Positions 6,281-14,636 of a stretch of 17,440 bases of DNA are shown here, piece after piece. A model generated the notes under the pieces. That model searched no databases, was not told the origin of the DNA, and saw nothing but the letters and a program-made list of their open reading frames with translations. Position 1 is the first letter of the stretch; every line of letters starts with the position of its first letter. The stretch is from contig CBFDCK010000058.1 of assembly GCA_965603285.1 (NCBI GenBank), forward strand, positions 1 through 17,440. Reading direction: 5' to 3'. The translations under genes were made by a program, and so were the position numbers. Source of the DNA: JAUWPO01 sp965603285 (GTDB lineage: Bacteria > Chloroflexota > Anaerolineae > Anaerolineales > UBA4823).

Positions 6281-6832
6281 TTAATTGGCCATCTGGTCGA
6301 TGCACACCGTCACGGCCAGGATAATGATGTCATCCTGTCCGGGATCGACCGATACGCCATAGCTATCGCGCACGCGGAACCATTTTTTAGAGACTTCGGC
6401 TATTTTATCACGTCCTTCGCCGATGGTGTACTCGTGGTCTAAAATATTGCCTTTCACTTCCAGGTCGGGCCCGCCTTTGATCTTAACCACCCAGCGCTCG
6501 CGCACGGGGGTGATCAGGGCTTTTTTGACCGTAGCGAGATTTTCGCCTCTTGGCCCTTCGATCTCCATGCTGTCTTTCACGCGCAGCATCCGCTCCTGGA
6601 TCTTGGCAAGTTCACTGCCGTGAGCGTCCTCGAAGACCAGGGTCTGGCGTACACGCAGCGCCTTACCGTCGACCTTAAAGACTTTCTGTCTCTGCTCGTT
6701 CTCGATCCAGAAATCATCGCCAATGGATACCATTTTCTCCCGCATCTGATAGCGGTTGCCTCCGCCGCCCGCTCTCCCGAGCTGACGGTCATCGCGTCGT
6801 GCTTCTCGTCGTGCTGCTCGTCTGCCTGGCAT
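6281..6832 (-). CDS. LURP-one-related / tubby-like protein
   Basis: The protein has 183 residues from the ATG at 6832, chosen because AGGGGAAA lies 5-6 bp before it. An upstream in-frame start at 6856 has no such site. The N-terminus is an Arg-rich, disordered stretch (RRAARREARRDDRQ). It is followed by the beta-rich LURP-one fold: YQMREKMVSIGDDFWIENE, then KVFKVDGKALRVRQTLVFED, AKIQERMLRVKDSMEIEG, VKKALITPVRERWVV and a final DDIIILAVTVCIDQM strand/helix. The family resembles phospholipid scramblase/tubby barrels; bacterial members have no agreed role, though membrane association is plausible. The neighbours are small membrane proteins. Confidence 0.85.
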   Translation of the reverse strand: MPGRRAARREARRDDRQLGRAGGGGNRYQMREKMVSIGDDFWIENEQRQKVFKVDGKALRVRQTLVFEDAHGSELAKIQERMLRVKDSMEIEGPRGENLATVKKALITPVRERWVVKIKGGPDLEVKGNILDHEYTIGEGRDKIAEVSKKWFRVRDSYGVSVDPGQDDIIILAVTVCIDQMAN

Positions 6833-6872
6833 AATTATTTCCCCTTTTGAAAACAAGTAAGTTGGTTGAACT

Positions 6873-7259
6873 TTAATCTACCTCGAAGGCATCCTTTACT
6901 CCGGGGAGCATGACATAAATCAAGATGATGGCGTTGAGGATGAAACTCACGCTGACATCCGACCAGGCACCCGCGCCCAGCATGACGGTAAAACCAAGGA
7001 TCAGGTTGAAGACCGTGATCACTGCCAAAAAAAGCCAAGCCTGCTTATCTACCCGCCAGAGCATCTGCACCAACCAGATGTAGACCCAAACCATTAAGCC
7101 CCACATCATGAAAGACCAGAAGTTGAAGGCGTGAACTGTAAATGGACCGATAACGTAGGGGAAAATCCCCAGCGCCTGCAGAGCGTGGATCCCCGCCAGC
7201 ACGGCAGCAAGCCCTGCCAGGATTGCAAGAACAGTAACACCAAACGGACGTGATTTCAT
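6873..7259 (-). CDS. Four-helix small membrane protein, 128 aa
   Basis: Four hydrophobic segments are visible: about 8-30 (VTVLAILAGLAAVLAGIHAL), 42-68 (FNFWSFMMWGLMVWVYIWLV), 74-97 and 102-119. Tails are short and charged, ending KDAFEVD. The overall look fits the small uncharacterised DUF2127-like/DoxX-sized membrane proteins, but I cannot place it in a named family. The start ATG is preceded by GGAGATAAAGTT. It lies 40 bp upstream of the LURP-one-like gene on the same strand, so the two are probably co-transcribed. Confidence 0.75.
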   Translation of the reverse strand: MKSRPFGVTVLAILAGLAAVLAGIHALQALGIFPYVIGPFTVHAFNFWSFMMWGLMVWVYIWLVQMLWRVDKQAWLFLAVITVFNLILGFTVMLGAGAWSDVSVSFILNAIILIYVMLPGVKDAFEVD

Positions 7260-7390
7260 AACTTTATCTCCAATTTTTTTTAGTAAATAACCATAGTTGG
7301 CTTGGCAATTCCAGGTTTATCTTGATTCCGCCTGACCTTCTTTTTGGCTCCCTTCACTCAGCACCTTCCAAATAGCTTTGACCAGCAAGA

Positions 7391-7419
7391 TGAGGGCAGG
7401 TTACATTACCCTGCCCTCA
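7391..7419 (-). terminator. Hairpin after the P-type ATPase gene
   Basis: TGAGGGCAGG (7391-7400) and CCTGCCCTCA (7410-7419) form a perfect 10-bp stem with a 9-nt loop, 17 bp after the ATPase stop codon. In minus orientation it is followed by TCTTGCTGG. The U tract is weak, but position and strength suggest a transcription end or an mRNA 3' stabiliser. Confidence 0.6.
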
Positions 7420-7435
7420 ATATTGTCAATCGAAA

Positions 7436-10210
7436 CTAGCTGCTGCTTCTGCGCATGAAAACCTTGATCCCCTCATCAACCAGCAGCAGTGCGAGGGCGA
7501 AGCCGATACAAAGCAACCATTGGTTGGCTGTAATCTCAGCGAGACCCAGGAACTGCTGGAGAAAATCCAGCTTGATCGGAAGAAAGATCATCAACAGTGA
7601 CAATCCATATAGTAACAACTGCTGTCGATTCTGCAGAATATCACGGTTGAATGCGCTGGCAGTCTCACTGCGCGCGCTGAGGGCTAGGACAACAATGAAC
7701 ATTGAGAAGGTAACAAATCCCATCGAGGCCGCAATGGCGGCGCCGGAGGATTCATATAACGCTTCCAGATAGACCGTGCCAATCGCCATCAGCAGCCCGA
7801 TGAAACCAATGCGAATCCATTGTGGACGCGAGAGGATGGGCTGCTTGAGCGGGCGCGGCTTGTTCTCCATCAGATCTGGAGCCGGATCGTCGAATCCCAA
7901 TGCTAAGGCAACCGGGATCTGCACGAGGAAGTTAATCCACAGAACCACAAAGGCTGTAAACGGCGTGCCCCCGAGAACGAGAAAGAACGCAGCCAGCAGG
8001 TATGAAACAATAAAGGCCACCAGCGATTCCATCTGGAAGCGGACAAAGTTGAACAGGTTCTGGTAGATGGCTCGTCCGAACTCCACTGCCTTGACAATGG
8101 TGGCGAAGTTGTCATCGGTCAGGATCATCACGGCGGCCCCCTTCGAGACTTCGGTGCCAGTGATGCCCATGGCGACGCCGATATCGGACTTTTTCAAGGC
8201 TGGAGCATCATTGACGCCGTCCCCCGTCATGGCCACAATGTTATCCTCTTCCTGAAGTAACGTCACCAGACGAATCTTGTCCTGTGGGGTCACGCGCGCT
8301 ACCACGCCGATCTCGGACAGCTTATCCTTCACTTCCTCATCGCTCATGGCGGCGAACTGGGCGCCGGTCAGGGCCATTCCTTCGATGCCCAATTCATGGC
8401 CGATGGCCGCCGCCGTGACGGCGTGGTCACCGGTGATCATACGCACCTGGATGCCGGCGCTGTGACATTTGGTAATGGCGTCCCTGGCTTCGGGGCGAGG
8501 CGGGTCTACAATTCCTACCATTGTCATGATGGTCAGATCTTTTATCTCATCGATCAAATTTCCCTTTGGATCGAATGTTGCCGGGTCGAAGTCGCGCCGG
8601 GCCACTACCATCACACGCTCGCCAGCTTGGGCGATACGCTCGTTTTCTTCCAACGCCAACTGGCGGTTTTCTTCCGTAACCGCTATAGGCTCTCCAGCCG
8701 GATTCCAGTAGTAACCACCGCGTGCGATCAGTACGTCCGGCGCGCCCTTGACAAAGCATCGCACTACCGGCTCACCCTGTTCGTCCTCCATGTTGTGGAA
8801 AGTCGCCATAAATTTGTAATCCGAATCAAAAGGCACCTCCGCTACTCGTGGATACATCTCCCGGGCGCCGTCCACGCTGATACCGCCCTTTTCCGCCAAA
8901 ACGATCAGCGCGCCTTCGGTTGGGTCACCGATCAGGGCACCGTTATCGAGGGTGGCGTCGGCACATAGCGCCATGGGCAGCATGATCTGGTCGAGATCAA
9001 CTCTGGCACCGCCTGCGCTCAGGAACTTGCCTTCGGTGCTGTAAGCCATTGTGCCTTTCTGCCAGGGCTGTCCTTCTGCATCACTGCCTCCGAGCGCATA
9101 TGCCCCTTGCGTTCCGTAGCCTTCTCCGGTCACAGTGAAACGGTTTTGGCCAGGGACAGTGAACTCGCGAGCTGTCATCTTATTGAGTGTCAGCGTGCCG
9201 GTCTTGTCGGAGCAGATTGCCGACACAGAACCCAAAGTCTCCACTGATGGCAGCCGTTTGACAATTGCGTTCTGGCTGGCCAGTGCCCGTGTCCCCATGG
9301 AATACATGGTGGTGACCACGGCCGGTAGACCGGTAGGGATGGCAGAAATAGCCAGCGCTACACCAGCGACGAAGATTGTGTCCAGGGACTGCCCGTTACT
9401 AATACCTAGAATTATCATAAGAATGAACGCCAGCCCGGCCAATCCAGCGATGATCATAGTCAGGCGGTCGAGCTGCTTTTGCAGCGGTGTCTTGTCCGCC
9501 TCGGTTTTATTGAGCAGGTCGGCGATGTTGCCCATCTCCGTACCCATACCGGTAGTGGTGACGATCATCTCGGCGCGTCCACGAGTGACCGAGGTGTTCA
9601 TATACGCCATGTTGTGGCGGTCACCGAGAGGAGCATCAGCTTTAGCAATGGTTTCAGTGTCTTTTGGCGAAGCGACGCTCTCACCGGTCAGGGCAGCTTC
9701 CTCGATTTCGAGCGTAGCCGTGACAAAAAGGCGCCCGTCAGCAGGGACGCGGTTGCCGGCCTCCATCAGCACGATGTCTCCCAGCACCAGTTCTTTGGCA
9801 TCCACCTCAACTGCCTGGCCATCCCGGCGCACGCGGGCGATGCTCTTCATCGCCCCTGCCAGCGCCGCCAGGCTGGCTTCTGCTTTAGCCTCTCCGCGTA
9901 AGCCTAAAACTGCATTGAATACAGTCAAGCCAACCAGCACCAGCGTGGTCCCCCATTCTCCGGTGAAGATCTGGTTGATAATGGCTGCACCCAGCAGGAC
10001 AAACTGCATGAGGTCCTGGTATTGGCGAAGAAAGGCCTGCCATCCGGGTTCTTTCTTCTTCTCTTCCAGTTGGTTGGGTCCAAATTTTTGCAGCCGCTGC
10101 TGTGCCTCGGCCGCGCTCAATCCCTTCGCCATGTCGACTTCTAAGTCTTTGCCGACTTCCTCCGGGCTTTTGGTGTACCAATTCGATTGGTTATCTATTG
10201 TTTCCAACAT
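7436..10210 (-). CDS. P2-type cation-transporting ATPase with altered ion site
   Basis: The protein has 924 residues from the ATG at 10210 (GAAGGAG 7 bp upstream; an in-frame TTG seven codons earlier is less likely). Features in order: cation-ATPase N-terminal domain (about 8-65), actuator motif TGES (175-178), M4 motif IPTGLP (291-296), phosphorylation motif DKTGTLT with Asp335, nucleotide-binding KGAPD (488-492), TGDGVNDAPAL (662-672) and six C-terminal helices. The catalytic machinery is complete, so it should hydrolyse ATP and move a cation. Aligned to SERCA, the calcium ligands are largely replaced: Glu309 by Thr293, Asn768 by Leu730, Glu771 by Phe733, Thr799 by Val763 and Asp800 by Gln764. 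Only Asn796 (Asn760) is kept. The substrate is therefore open. It follows the PPK2 gene by 17 bp. Confidence 0.92.
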   Translation of the reverse strand: MLETIDNQSNWYTKSPEEVGKDLEVDMAKGLSAAEAQQRLQKFGPNQLEEKKKEPGWQAFLRQYQDLMQFVLLGAAIINQIFTGEWGTTLVLVGLTVFNAVLGLRGEAKAEASLAALAGAMKSIARVRRDGQAVEVDAKELVLGDIVLMEAGNRVPADGRLFVTATLEIEEAALTGESVASPKDTETIAKADAPLGDRHNMAYMNTSVTRGRAEMIVTTTGMGTEMGNIADLLNKTEADKTPLQKQLDRLTMIIAGLAGLAFILMIILGISNGQSLDTIFVAGVALAISAIPTGLPAVVTTMYSMGTRALASQNAIVKRLPSVETLGSVSAICSDKTGTLTLNKMTAREFTVPGQNRFTVTGEGYGTQGAYALGGSDAEGQPWQKGTMAYSTEGKFLSAGGARVDLDQIMLPMALCADATLDNGALIGDPTEGALIVLAEKGGISVDGAREMYPRVAEVPFDSDYKFMATFHNMEDEQGEPVVRCFVKGAPDVLIARGGYYWNPAGEPIAVTEENRQLALEENERIAQAGERVMVVARRDFDPATFDPKGNLIDEIKDLTIMTMVGIVDPPRPEARDAITKCHSAGIQVRMITGDHAVTAAAIGHELGIEGMALTGAQFAAMSDEEVKDKLSEIGVVARVTPQDKIRLVTLLQEEDNIVAMTGDGVNDAPALKKSDIGVAMGITGTEVSKGAAVMILTDDNFATIVKAVEFGRAIYQNLFNFVRFQMESLVAFIVSYLLAAFFLVLGGTPFTAFVVLWINFLVQIPVALALGFDDPAPDLMENKPRPLKQPILSRPQWIRIGFIGLLMAIGTVYLEALYESSGAAIAASMGFVTFSMFIVVLALSARSETASAFNRDILQNRQQLLLYGLSLLMIFLPIKLDFLQQFLGLAEITANQWLLCIGFALALLLVDEGIKVFMRRSSS

Positions 10211-10227
10211 GTACTTTCTCCTTCCTT

Positions 10228-11169
10228 TCAATACAATTCGGGAATATAGCGATAGGGATATTCGGGTTCTTCATAATCGCCCGGTTCCTGACGCTTGGGG
10301 AACTTGATCGGTTCACGCGGCACGTCTTCATACGGTATCAGGCTCAAGAAATGGGTGATGCAGTTCAGCCGCGCCCGGCGCTGGTCGTCGGAAGGCACCA
10401 CGTACCAGGGGCTTTCCGGGGTATCCGTAGCGGCAAACATGGCATCGCGTGCCCGCGAATAGTCATACCAGCGCGCCTGTGCTTCGAGGTCCATCGGGCT
10501 GAGCTTCCAAATCTTGCGCATGTCTTGATCGCGCTCTCTGAATCGTTTGGCCTGCTCTTCCATGCCTACCTCTAACCAGAACTTGATCAGGATAACACCG
10601 GAGTTGATGATGGCATTTTCGACGGCAGGTGTGTAATCCAAAAAGGTTTCCACCTGTTTCTCGGTGGCAAAGCCCATTACCCGCTCAACGCCAGCCCGGT
10701 TGTACCAGCTGCGGTCAAAAAGCACCACTTCTCCGGCTGCCGGCAAATAGGGTATATAGCGCTGGAAATACATCTGAGACTTCTCCCGATCCGTCGGGAC
10801 CCCAAGCGCCACCACGCGGAAGACGCGCGGGCTGACCCGTTCGGTGATACGTTTAATGATCCCGCCTTTCCCGGCCGTATCTCGCCCTTCAAACACCACG
10901 CAAATCTTGGCCCCGCTGGCTTTGACCCACTCCTGCAGCTTGACCATCTCAACATGCAGAGGTCTCAATTCTTTGTCAAACTCCTTGCGTTTTATCTTGG
11001 GCTTGGGTTCCGCTGGGATCTCGGATGCGGTGGTCTCGCCTTCTGACATTATTTCAGGGGCTGCTGCCTCAGTTTCGGCAGTTACTTCTTCCTGAGCCTG
11101 CTCGAGCTGCTGCATTTCCTTTTTCTCCCTGTCTTTCTCCTTCTTCTTCTTACCTTTTTTCTTAGCCAT
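10228..11169 (-). CDS. ppk2: Polyphosphate kinase 2 (PPK2 family)
   Basis: The protein has 313 residues. PPK2 reversibly transfers phosphate between polyphosphate and nucleotides. Walker A is GRDTAGKGG (95-103) and Walker B/lid is FDRSWYNRAG (151-160), followed by the family's RFRERDQDMRKIWKLSPMD and YVVPSDDQRRARLNCITHFL blocks. The single domain and motif details suggest a class I enzyme (nucleoside-diphosphate kinase type). Residues 1-60 are an unusual tail: first Lys-rich (MAKKKGKKKKEK), then Glu/Ala-rich, probably disordered; the basic part could bind polyphosphate (inference). The ATG has AAAGGAG 7 bp upstream. The 17-bp gap to the P-type ATPase implies one operon. Confidence 0.92.
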   Translation of the reverse strand: MAKKKGKKKKEKDREKKEMQQLEQAQEEVTAETEAAAPEIMSEGETTASEIPAEPKPKIKRKEFDKELRPLHVEMVKLQEWVKASGAKICVVFEGRDTAGKGGIIKRITERVSPRVFRVVALGVPTDREKSQMYFQRYIPYLPAAGEVVLFDRSWYNRAGVERVMGFATEKQVETFLDYTPAVENAIINSGVILIKFWLEVGMEEQAKRFRERDQDMRKIWKLSPMDLEAQARWYDYSRARDAMFAATDTPESPWYVVPSDDQRRARLNCITHFLSLIPYEDVPREPIKFPKRQEPGDYEEPEYPYRYIPELY

Positions 11170-11233
11170 GATTATCTCCTTTTCTAAAAGTTACCCTTGA
11201 AGTGAAACTATTATTGCAGCCTCTTCAAAACAT

Positions 11234-11261
11234 ACCTTCGTATGAATATCGGCACGAAGGT
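11234..11261 (-). terminator. Hairpin between the small protein gene and ppk2
   Basis: ACCTTCGT (11234-11241) and ACGAAGGT (11254-11261) form a perfect 8-bp stem with a 12-nt loop. In minus orientation the stem is followed by ATGTTTTG. It could end the transcript of the small gene at 11338 or act in the ppk2 leader. The U tract is short. Confidence 0.4.
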
Positions 11262-11337
11262 CTTGATGGCAGAATTCTGATATCTTGCATTAGCATCCAG
11301 GATCGCCCTACTGATATATTCACGATCCCTTATTTAT

Positions 11338-11598
11338 CTACCAAATTTCCAGGCGCTTCACCGAAATTACGGATAAATGCAGCTCATAGAGCATGTTGAG
11401 CACACCTGCCAGGGCAGCCTGGTCGCTCAACTCGCCCTCCAGGGTTGTGATCGGAGGGCGCGCCTCCACCGTGGCCGGTTTGATCGTCATACCTTCTAGA
11501 CGATCAGACCAGGTTGGGTCAATCCGGCCTTGTATAATAATCCTGTAGGTAGTCGGGAGATCAAATTGGATTGGTTCCCTAGAGAGTCCATTCACCAT
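11338..11598 (-). CDS. Small YxIxIxGxL…WxDxxxGxT family protein
   Basis: The protein has 86 residues from the ATG at 11598; a GTG at 11637 would add 13. The core is TTYRIIIQGRIDPTWSDRLE followed by GMTI, then a middle with TTLEGELSDQAALAGVLNML and an end at YELHLSVISVKRLEIW. I know this pattern as a common small uncharacterised protein of Chloroflexota genomes, often near LuxR-type regulators or sensor kinases, with the look of a beta-strand plus helix domain (ACT/STAS-sized). Function unknown. It lies directly after the MalT-type regulator gene on the same strand, with the 11-bp phased repeats between. A broken relative is at 1453-1626. Confidence 0.7.
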   Translation of the reverse strand: MVNGLSREPIQFDLPTTYRIIIQGRIDPTWSDRLEGMTIKPATVEARPPITTLEGELSDQAALAGVLNMLYELHLSVISVKRLEIW

Positions 11599-11641
11599 GA
11601 ATATATGATATATGATTTTCCCGCGTAAAAACACCACCTAA

Positions 11642-11670
11642 AGGTGTATTTGAGGTGTATTTTAGGTGTA
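11642..11670 (-). promoter_or_regulatory. Three TACACCT repeats at exact 11-bp spacing
   Basis: On the plus strand AGGTGTA occurs at 11642, 11653 and 11664 (minus: TACACCT). An opposite-facing ACACC lies at 11631-11635, giving a partial dyad with the first repeat. Spacing of one helical turn puts all copies on the same face of the DNA, typical of a cooperative operator. They lie upstream of the small gene (44-72 bp from its ATG) and just after the regulator gene, so the regulator itself is a candidate binder. Confidence 0.5.
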
Positions 11671-11701
11671 GAACGATCGGGGTTTAGAGAGGCGAAAAAG
11701 C

Positions 11702-14470
11702 TCAGGGTGGGGGAAGAATGTTCAATTCTTCTGCTCTGGTCACAGCATTCCAGCGCCGGTTGACGCCCATCTTGCCGTAGATGTTGATGGTGTGGCGTTT
11801 AGCGGTCGCGTAGGAAATATTGAGTTTTTGGGCGATTTCTTTGATGCTCAACGGCCCTCGCAATAAGTTCAGCACCTCGAGCTCCCGGGGGGTCAGGGGC
11901 TCAGCCAGAGTCGAAATACTGAGCGATGGATGGCGCCTCGGCTGCGCAGGGCTTTCGCTGCTATCCAGATTTTTATCATCCTGTGGAAATGCTGCCAGGA
12001 TGCGACGGATCGTCTCCTCGGAATGACCTTGCTGCGCAAGCCGGTGCAGCATCTCCTGCATGGGTTTGCCCAGGTCGACGAAAACCCGGATGAAGCCCCC
12101 CAACCGGGCGAGGTCTACCGCCTGCTTCAGCTCGGCGTTGGCCGCGGCTTTTGCCGAGCTGGTTTTCCCCTGAGCATCCAGTGCCAGGGCGCGCAATGCC
12201 AGGATTTCGATTTTGTAGCGTGTGTTATAGGTCCGGTCGGCAATCTCATCCAGGGTGTCCAACAATTGCAGCGCCATCCGCAGGTCGGCATCTGCGCCTC
12301 TGACCACCAGGACGCGTGCCCGGGTCACCTGTGGTTCTTCCAACCACATAAAAGGCTGGTCCGGCGGTGGACCGGTTAATGTGTCAACCCACCGGTAAGC
12401 GCCTTCCAGGTCCCCTTGCAGGAGCATCAGCCTGGCGTGCAGGGAACGCGTTGCTTCCTCTTCATATCCAACTCGCTCAATATCCGACTGGGTGAGCGCT
12501 TCTAGTACTTTCCGGGCTTCCGTGTTTTCGCCTCTGGCCTGGTGCACCAGCGCCAGGCCTGCCACGCCATTGCGGGCAGTGATTTGCTGTTGACTGAAGA
12601 TATGGTCAACAATCTCAGTAAAATGGTGACAAGCCATGTCCAAATCATTCCACTGGTAGTACACCAGCCCGAGAAAATAGTGCCCCCAGCCTTGGAGAAT
12701 ATTCAGTTCAGCGCGTGTTGCTTGTTGGAGCATTGTATAGGCGGTCTGCCTGGTCTGCTCCAGGAGACCCTCGTTGAGGTTATAGAAACACAAGGTTTGC
12801 AGAATACGCAGGGAATAGCTATCCACCTTATTACTCAACAATGCGTAGCGATCGAGAAGCATTCGCTCGGCAGCTTTTCCATCTCCGCTGGCTTGCATGC
12901 ACAAACCAAGGTAAAGTATGATCGCACCCTGAAGAAAGCTCCATGATGGGGAGATAAGTGTTAATGCTTCCTGGAGGTAATTTAAAGCCTGGATTGGTTG
13001 GTTATTAAAATACGCCTTTTGGCCGCGCAGGATAAAGACCTGCCCGCGTAACCATTGTAGATCTTCTCCGTGAAATGTATCTGTACTGACATTGTCCATC
13101 AGTTCTTCCACTTGTTGGAGCACTTTGATCTGTGCCTCGAGTTGCCACGAAAACTGCAAAGCCCACGCCTTGATTATTAGAAGCTCAGGTCGATGCTCGA
13201 CGAACTCTACTGGTAACAGCCTCAACCATCGCTCCAGGGTCTGCCAGTTCTCGCGGTTGAGCACATCGCGCAGTCCGGCACTCATCTGGCGCGCAGCCAG
13301 ATCAAGGTCGCAGGCTGCCAGGGCGTGATGCAAGGCTTCATCGATCAGTCCGTGCTCTTCGAACCAGGCTGACGCCAGGCGATGCAAGTTGGTCACCTGG
13401 TCAGGCGCCATCTCGGCGGACAATCTCTGCTGCAGCAATTCCTGGAACAAATGATGATAGCGGTACCATTCCCTGCGGTTGTCTAGGGGTGTGATGAACA
13501 GCTCAGAGCGTTCAATCCAATCCAGACAGGCGCGCGCATTCCAGGCGGCATCACTCTCTCCAACGATGGCTTCGCACAGCGAAGCGCAAAAGCGGTCCAG
13601 GATGGAAGTCTTCAACAAAAATGAGTGGATCGCCGGAAATTGGCTGGTCAGCACCTCATCCAGGAGGTATCCGGTAATATTTGGATTCTCGCTGGATAAA
13701 GCCAATAGAACGGATTCTTGACTGCCTTCGGAACGCAATGAAAGGGCAGTCAGCTTCAGACCGGCGGGCCAGCCTTCGAAGCGCTCTTCCAGAAGGGGCA
13801 AGGCATTCTGTCCTAGCAGAGCAATTTGCGTCTGACTCAGATAGGCAGCAGTCTCCTCGGGTGTAAAGCGCAGGTCTCGGGCGCGAATCTCGCTGAGCAT
13901 CCCCTTCGCACGTAAACTGTCGAGCGGCAGGGGCGGGCTGATGCGTGAAATCAGCACCAGATGCAGCGGTTTTGGCCAGTGGCGCACCAATTCACCGAGC
14001 AGATTGTGCACCTCCACGTTGCGGATGGTGTGGTAGTCATCCAGGATGAGGATAGATTCTCCGGGAAGCTTTTGGAGCTCATTACTGAACGTAGCGTAGA
14101 GGACTGCTTGGGGTGGTTGCTGCCGCGCCTGGAGTAAAGCCAGGGTTTCCGCACAGGCTTCGTTGAAAATCGTGCGCAGTGCGGCGATGAAGTAGCGCAA
14201 AAAGAGGTTGAGGTCGCTGTCGTTTTCATCCAGCGAAAGCCATGCTGAAGGCAAGGAAGTTGCCTTCTCACCTTGATCAGCAACTATACGCTCAAGCCAG
14301 GTGGATATCAGGGTGGTTTTACCAAAACCAGCCGGTGCACAGATCAGGGTAATCTGGTGGTCAACACCGTGGTTGAGCCACTCCATTAGCCGCCAACGTG
14401 TGACCAGGTCTTTTGGCAGGCGCGGCCGGTGCAGTTTGGTCTGCAGCAGGATTTGATTCTGGTCATCCAT
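11702..14470 (-). CDS. MalT/LAL-type LuxR-family transcriptional regulator
   Basis: The protein has 922 residues, the usual size for large ATP-binding LuxR (LAL/MalT-like, STAND class) activators. The N-terminus has Walker A APAGFGKTT (45-53), Walker B LILDDYH (141-147) and the STAND-NTPase continuation LVLISRISPPLPL. A long helical TPR-like middle covers roughly 380-800 and a C-terminal LuxR helix-turn-helix covers about 858-918 (LTPRELEVLNLLRGPLSIKE … AKRHTINIYGKMGVNRR). Members sense a ligand through the TPR region, oligomerise with ATP and activate transcription. The start ATG lacks a strong ribosome site. An imperfect dyad lies about 32 bp upstream. It probably controls the adjacent small gene (inference from position and repeats). 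Confidence 0.93.
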   Translation of the reverse strand: MDDQNQILLQTKLHRPRLPKDLVTRWRLMEWLNHGVDHQITLICAPAGFGKTTLISTWLERIVADQGEKATSLPSAWLSLDENDSDLNLFLRYFIAALRTIFNEACAETLALLQARQQPPQAVLYATFSNELQKLPGESILILDDYHTIRNVEVHNLLGELVRHWPKPLHLVLISRISPPLPLDSLRAKGMLSEIRARDLRFTPEETAAYLSQTQIALLGQNALPLLEERFEGWPAGLKLTALSLRSEGSQESVLLALSSENPNITGYLLDEVLTSQFPAIHSFLLKTSILDRFCASLCEAIVGESDAAWNARACLDWIERSELFITPLDNRREWYRYHHLFQELLQQRLSAEMAPDQVTNLHRLASAWFEEHGLIDEALHHALAACDLDLAARQMSAGLRDVLNRENWQTLERWLRLLPVEFVEHRPELLIIKAWALQFSWQLEAQIKVLQQVEELMDNVSTDTFHGEDLQWLRGQVFILRGQKAYFNNQPIQALNYLQEALTLISPSWSFLQGAIILYLGLCMQASGDGKAAERMLLDRYALLSNKVDSYSLRILQTLCFYNLNEGLLEQTRQTAYTMLQQATRAELNILQGWGHYFLGLVYYQWNDLDMACHHFTEIVDHIFSQQQITARNGVAGLALVHQARGENTEARKVLEALTQSDIERVGYEEEATRSLHARLMLLQGDLEGAYRWVDTLTGPPPDQPFMWLEEPQVTRARVLVVRGADADLRMALQLLDTLDEIADRTYNTRYKIEILALRALALDAQGKTSSAKAAANAELKQAVDLARLGGFIRVFVDLGKPMQEMLHRLAQQGHSEETIRRILAAFPQDDKNLDSSESPAQPRRHPSLSISTLAEPLTPRELEVLNLLRGPLSIKEIAQKLNISYATAKRHTINIYGKMGVNRRWNAVTRAEELNILPPP

Positions 14471-14501
14471 ACTTGGTTAAATGAACTCCATAAAAATATT
14501 T

Positions 14502-14525
14502 TACCGTAAAAAGCCTTTACCGGTA
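14502..14525 (-). promoter_or_regulatory. Dyad upstream of the LuxR-type regulator
   Basis: TACCGTAAA - AAGCC - TTTACCGGTA forms a 9-bp inverted repeat with one bulged C. It lies 32 bp before the regulator's ATG, next to an AT-rich TAAAATATT stretch (minus orientation) that could be a -10 region. It is a candidate operator or autoregulation site. It is supported only by symmetry and position. Confidence 0.3.
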
Positions 14526-14636
14526 GTGAATGGCATGCCCAAAGGCTAGCCTTCTTGCCGAGCTGATGTTCATACGATCCCGACGTTACCATAGATTTGC
14601 ATCTGCTTATCTTATCCAGTGTATAGGAACGCCATA

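Noticed and set aside
9135..10307. Plus-strand open frame of 390 codons opposite the P-type ATPase.
   Set aside because: It is Ser/Arg/Ala-rich shadow sequence on the opposite strand of a motif-complete ATPase.
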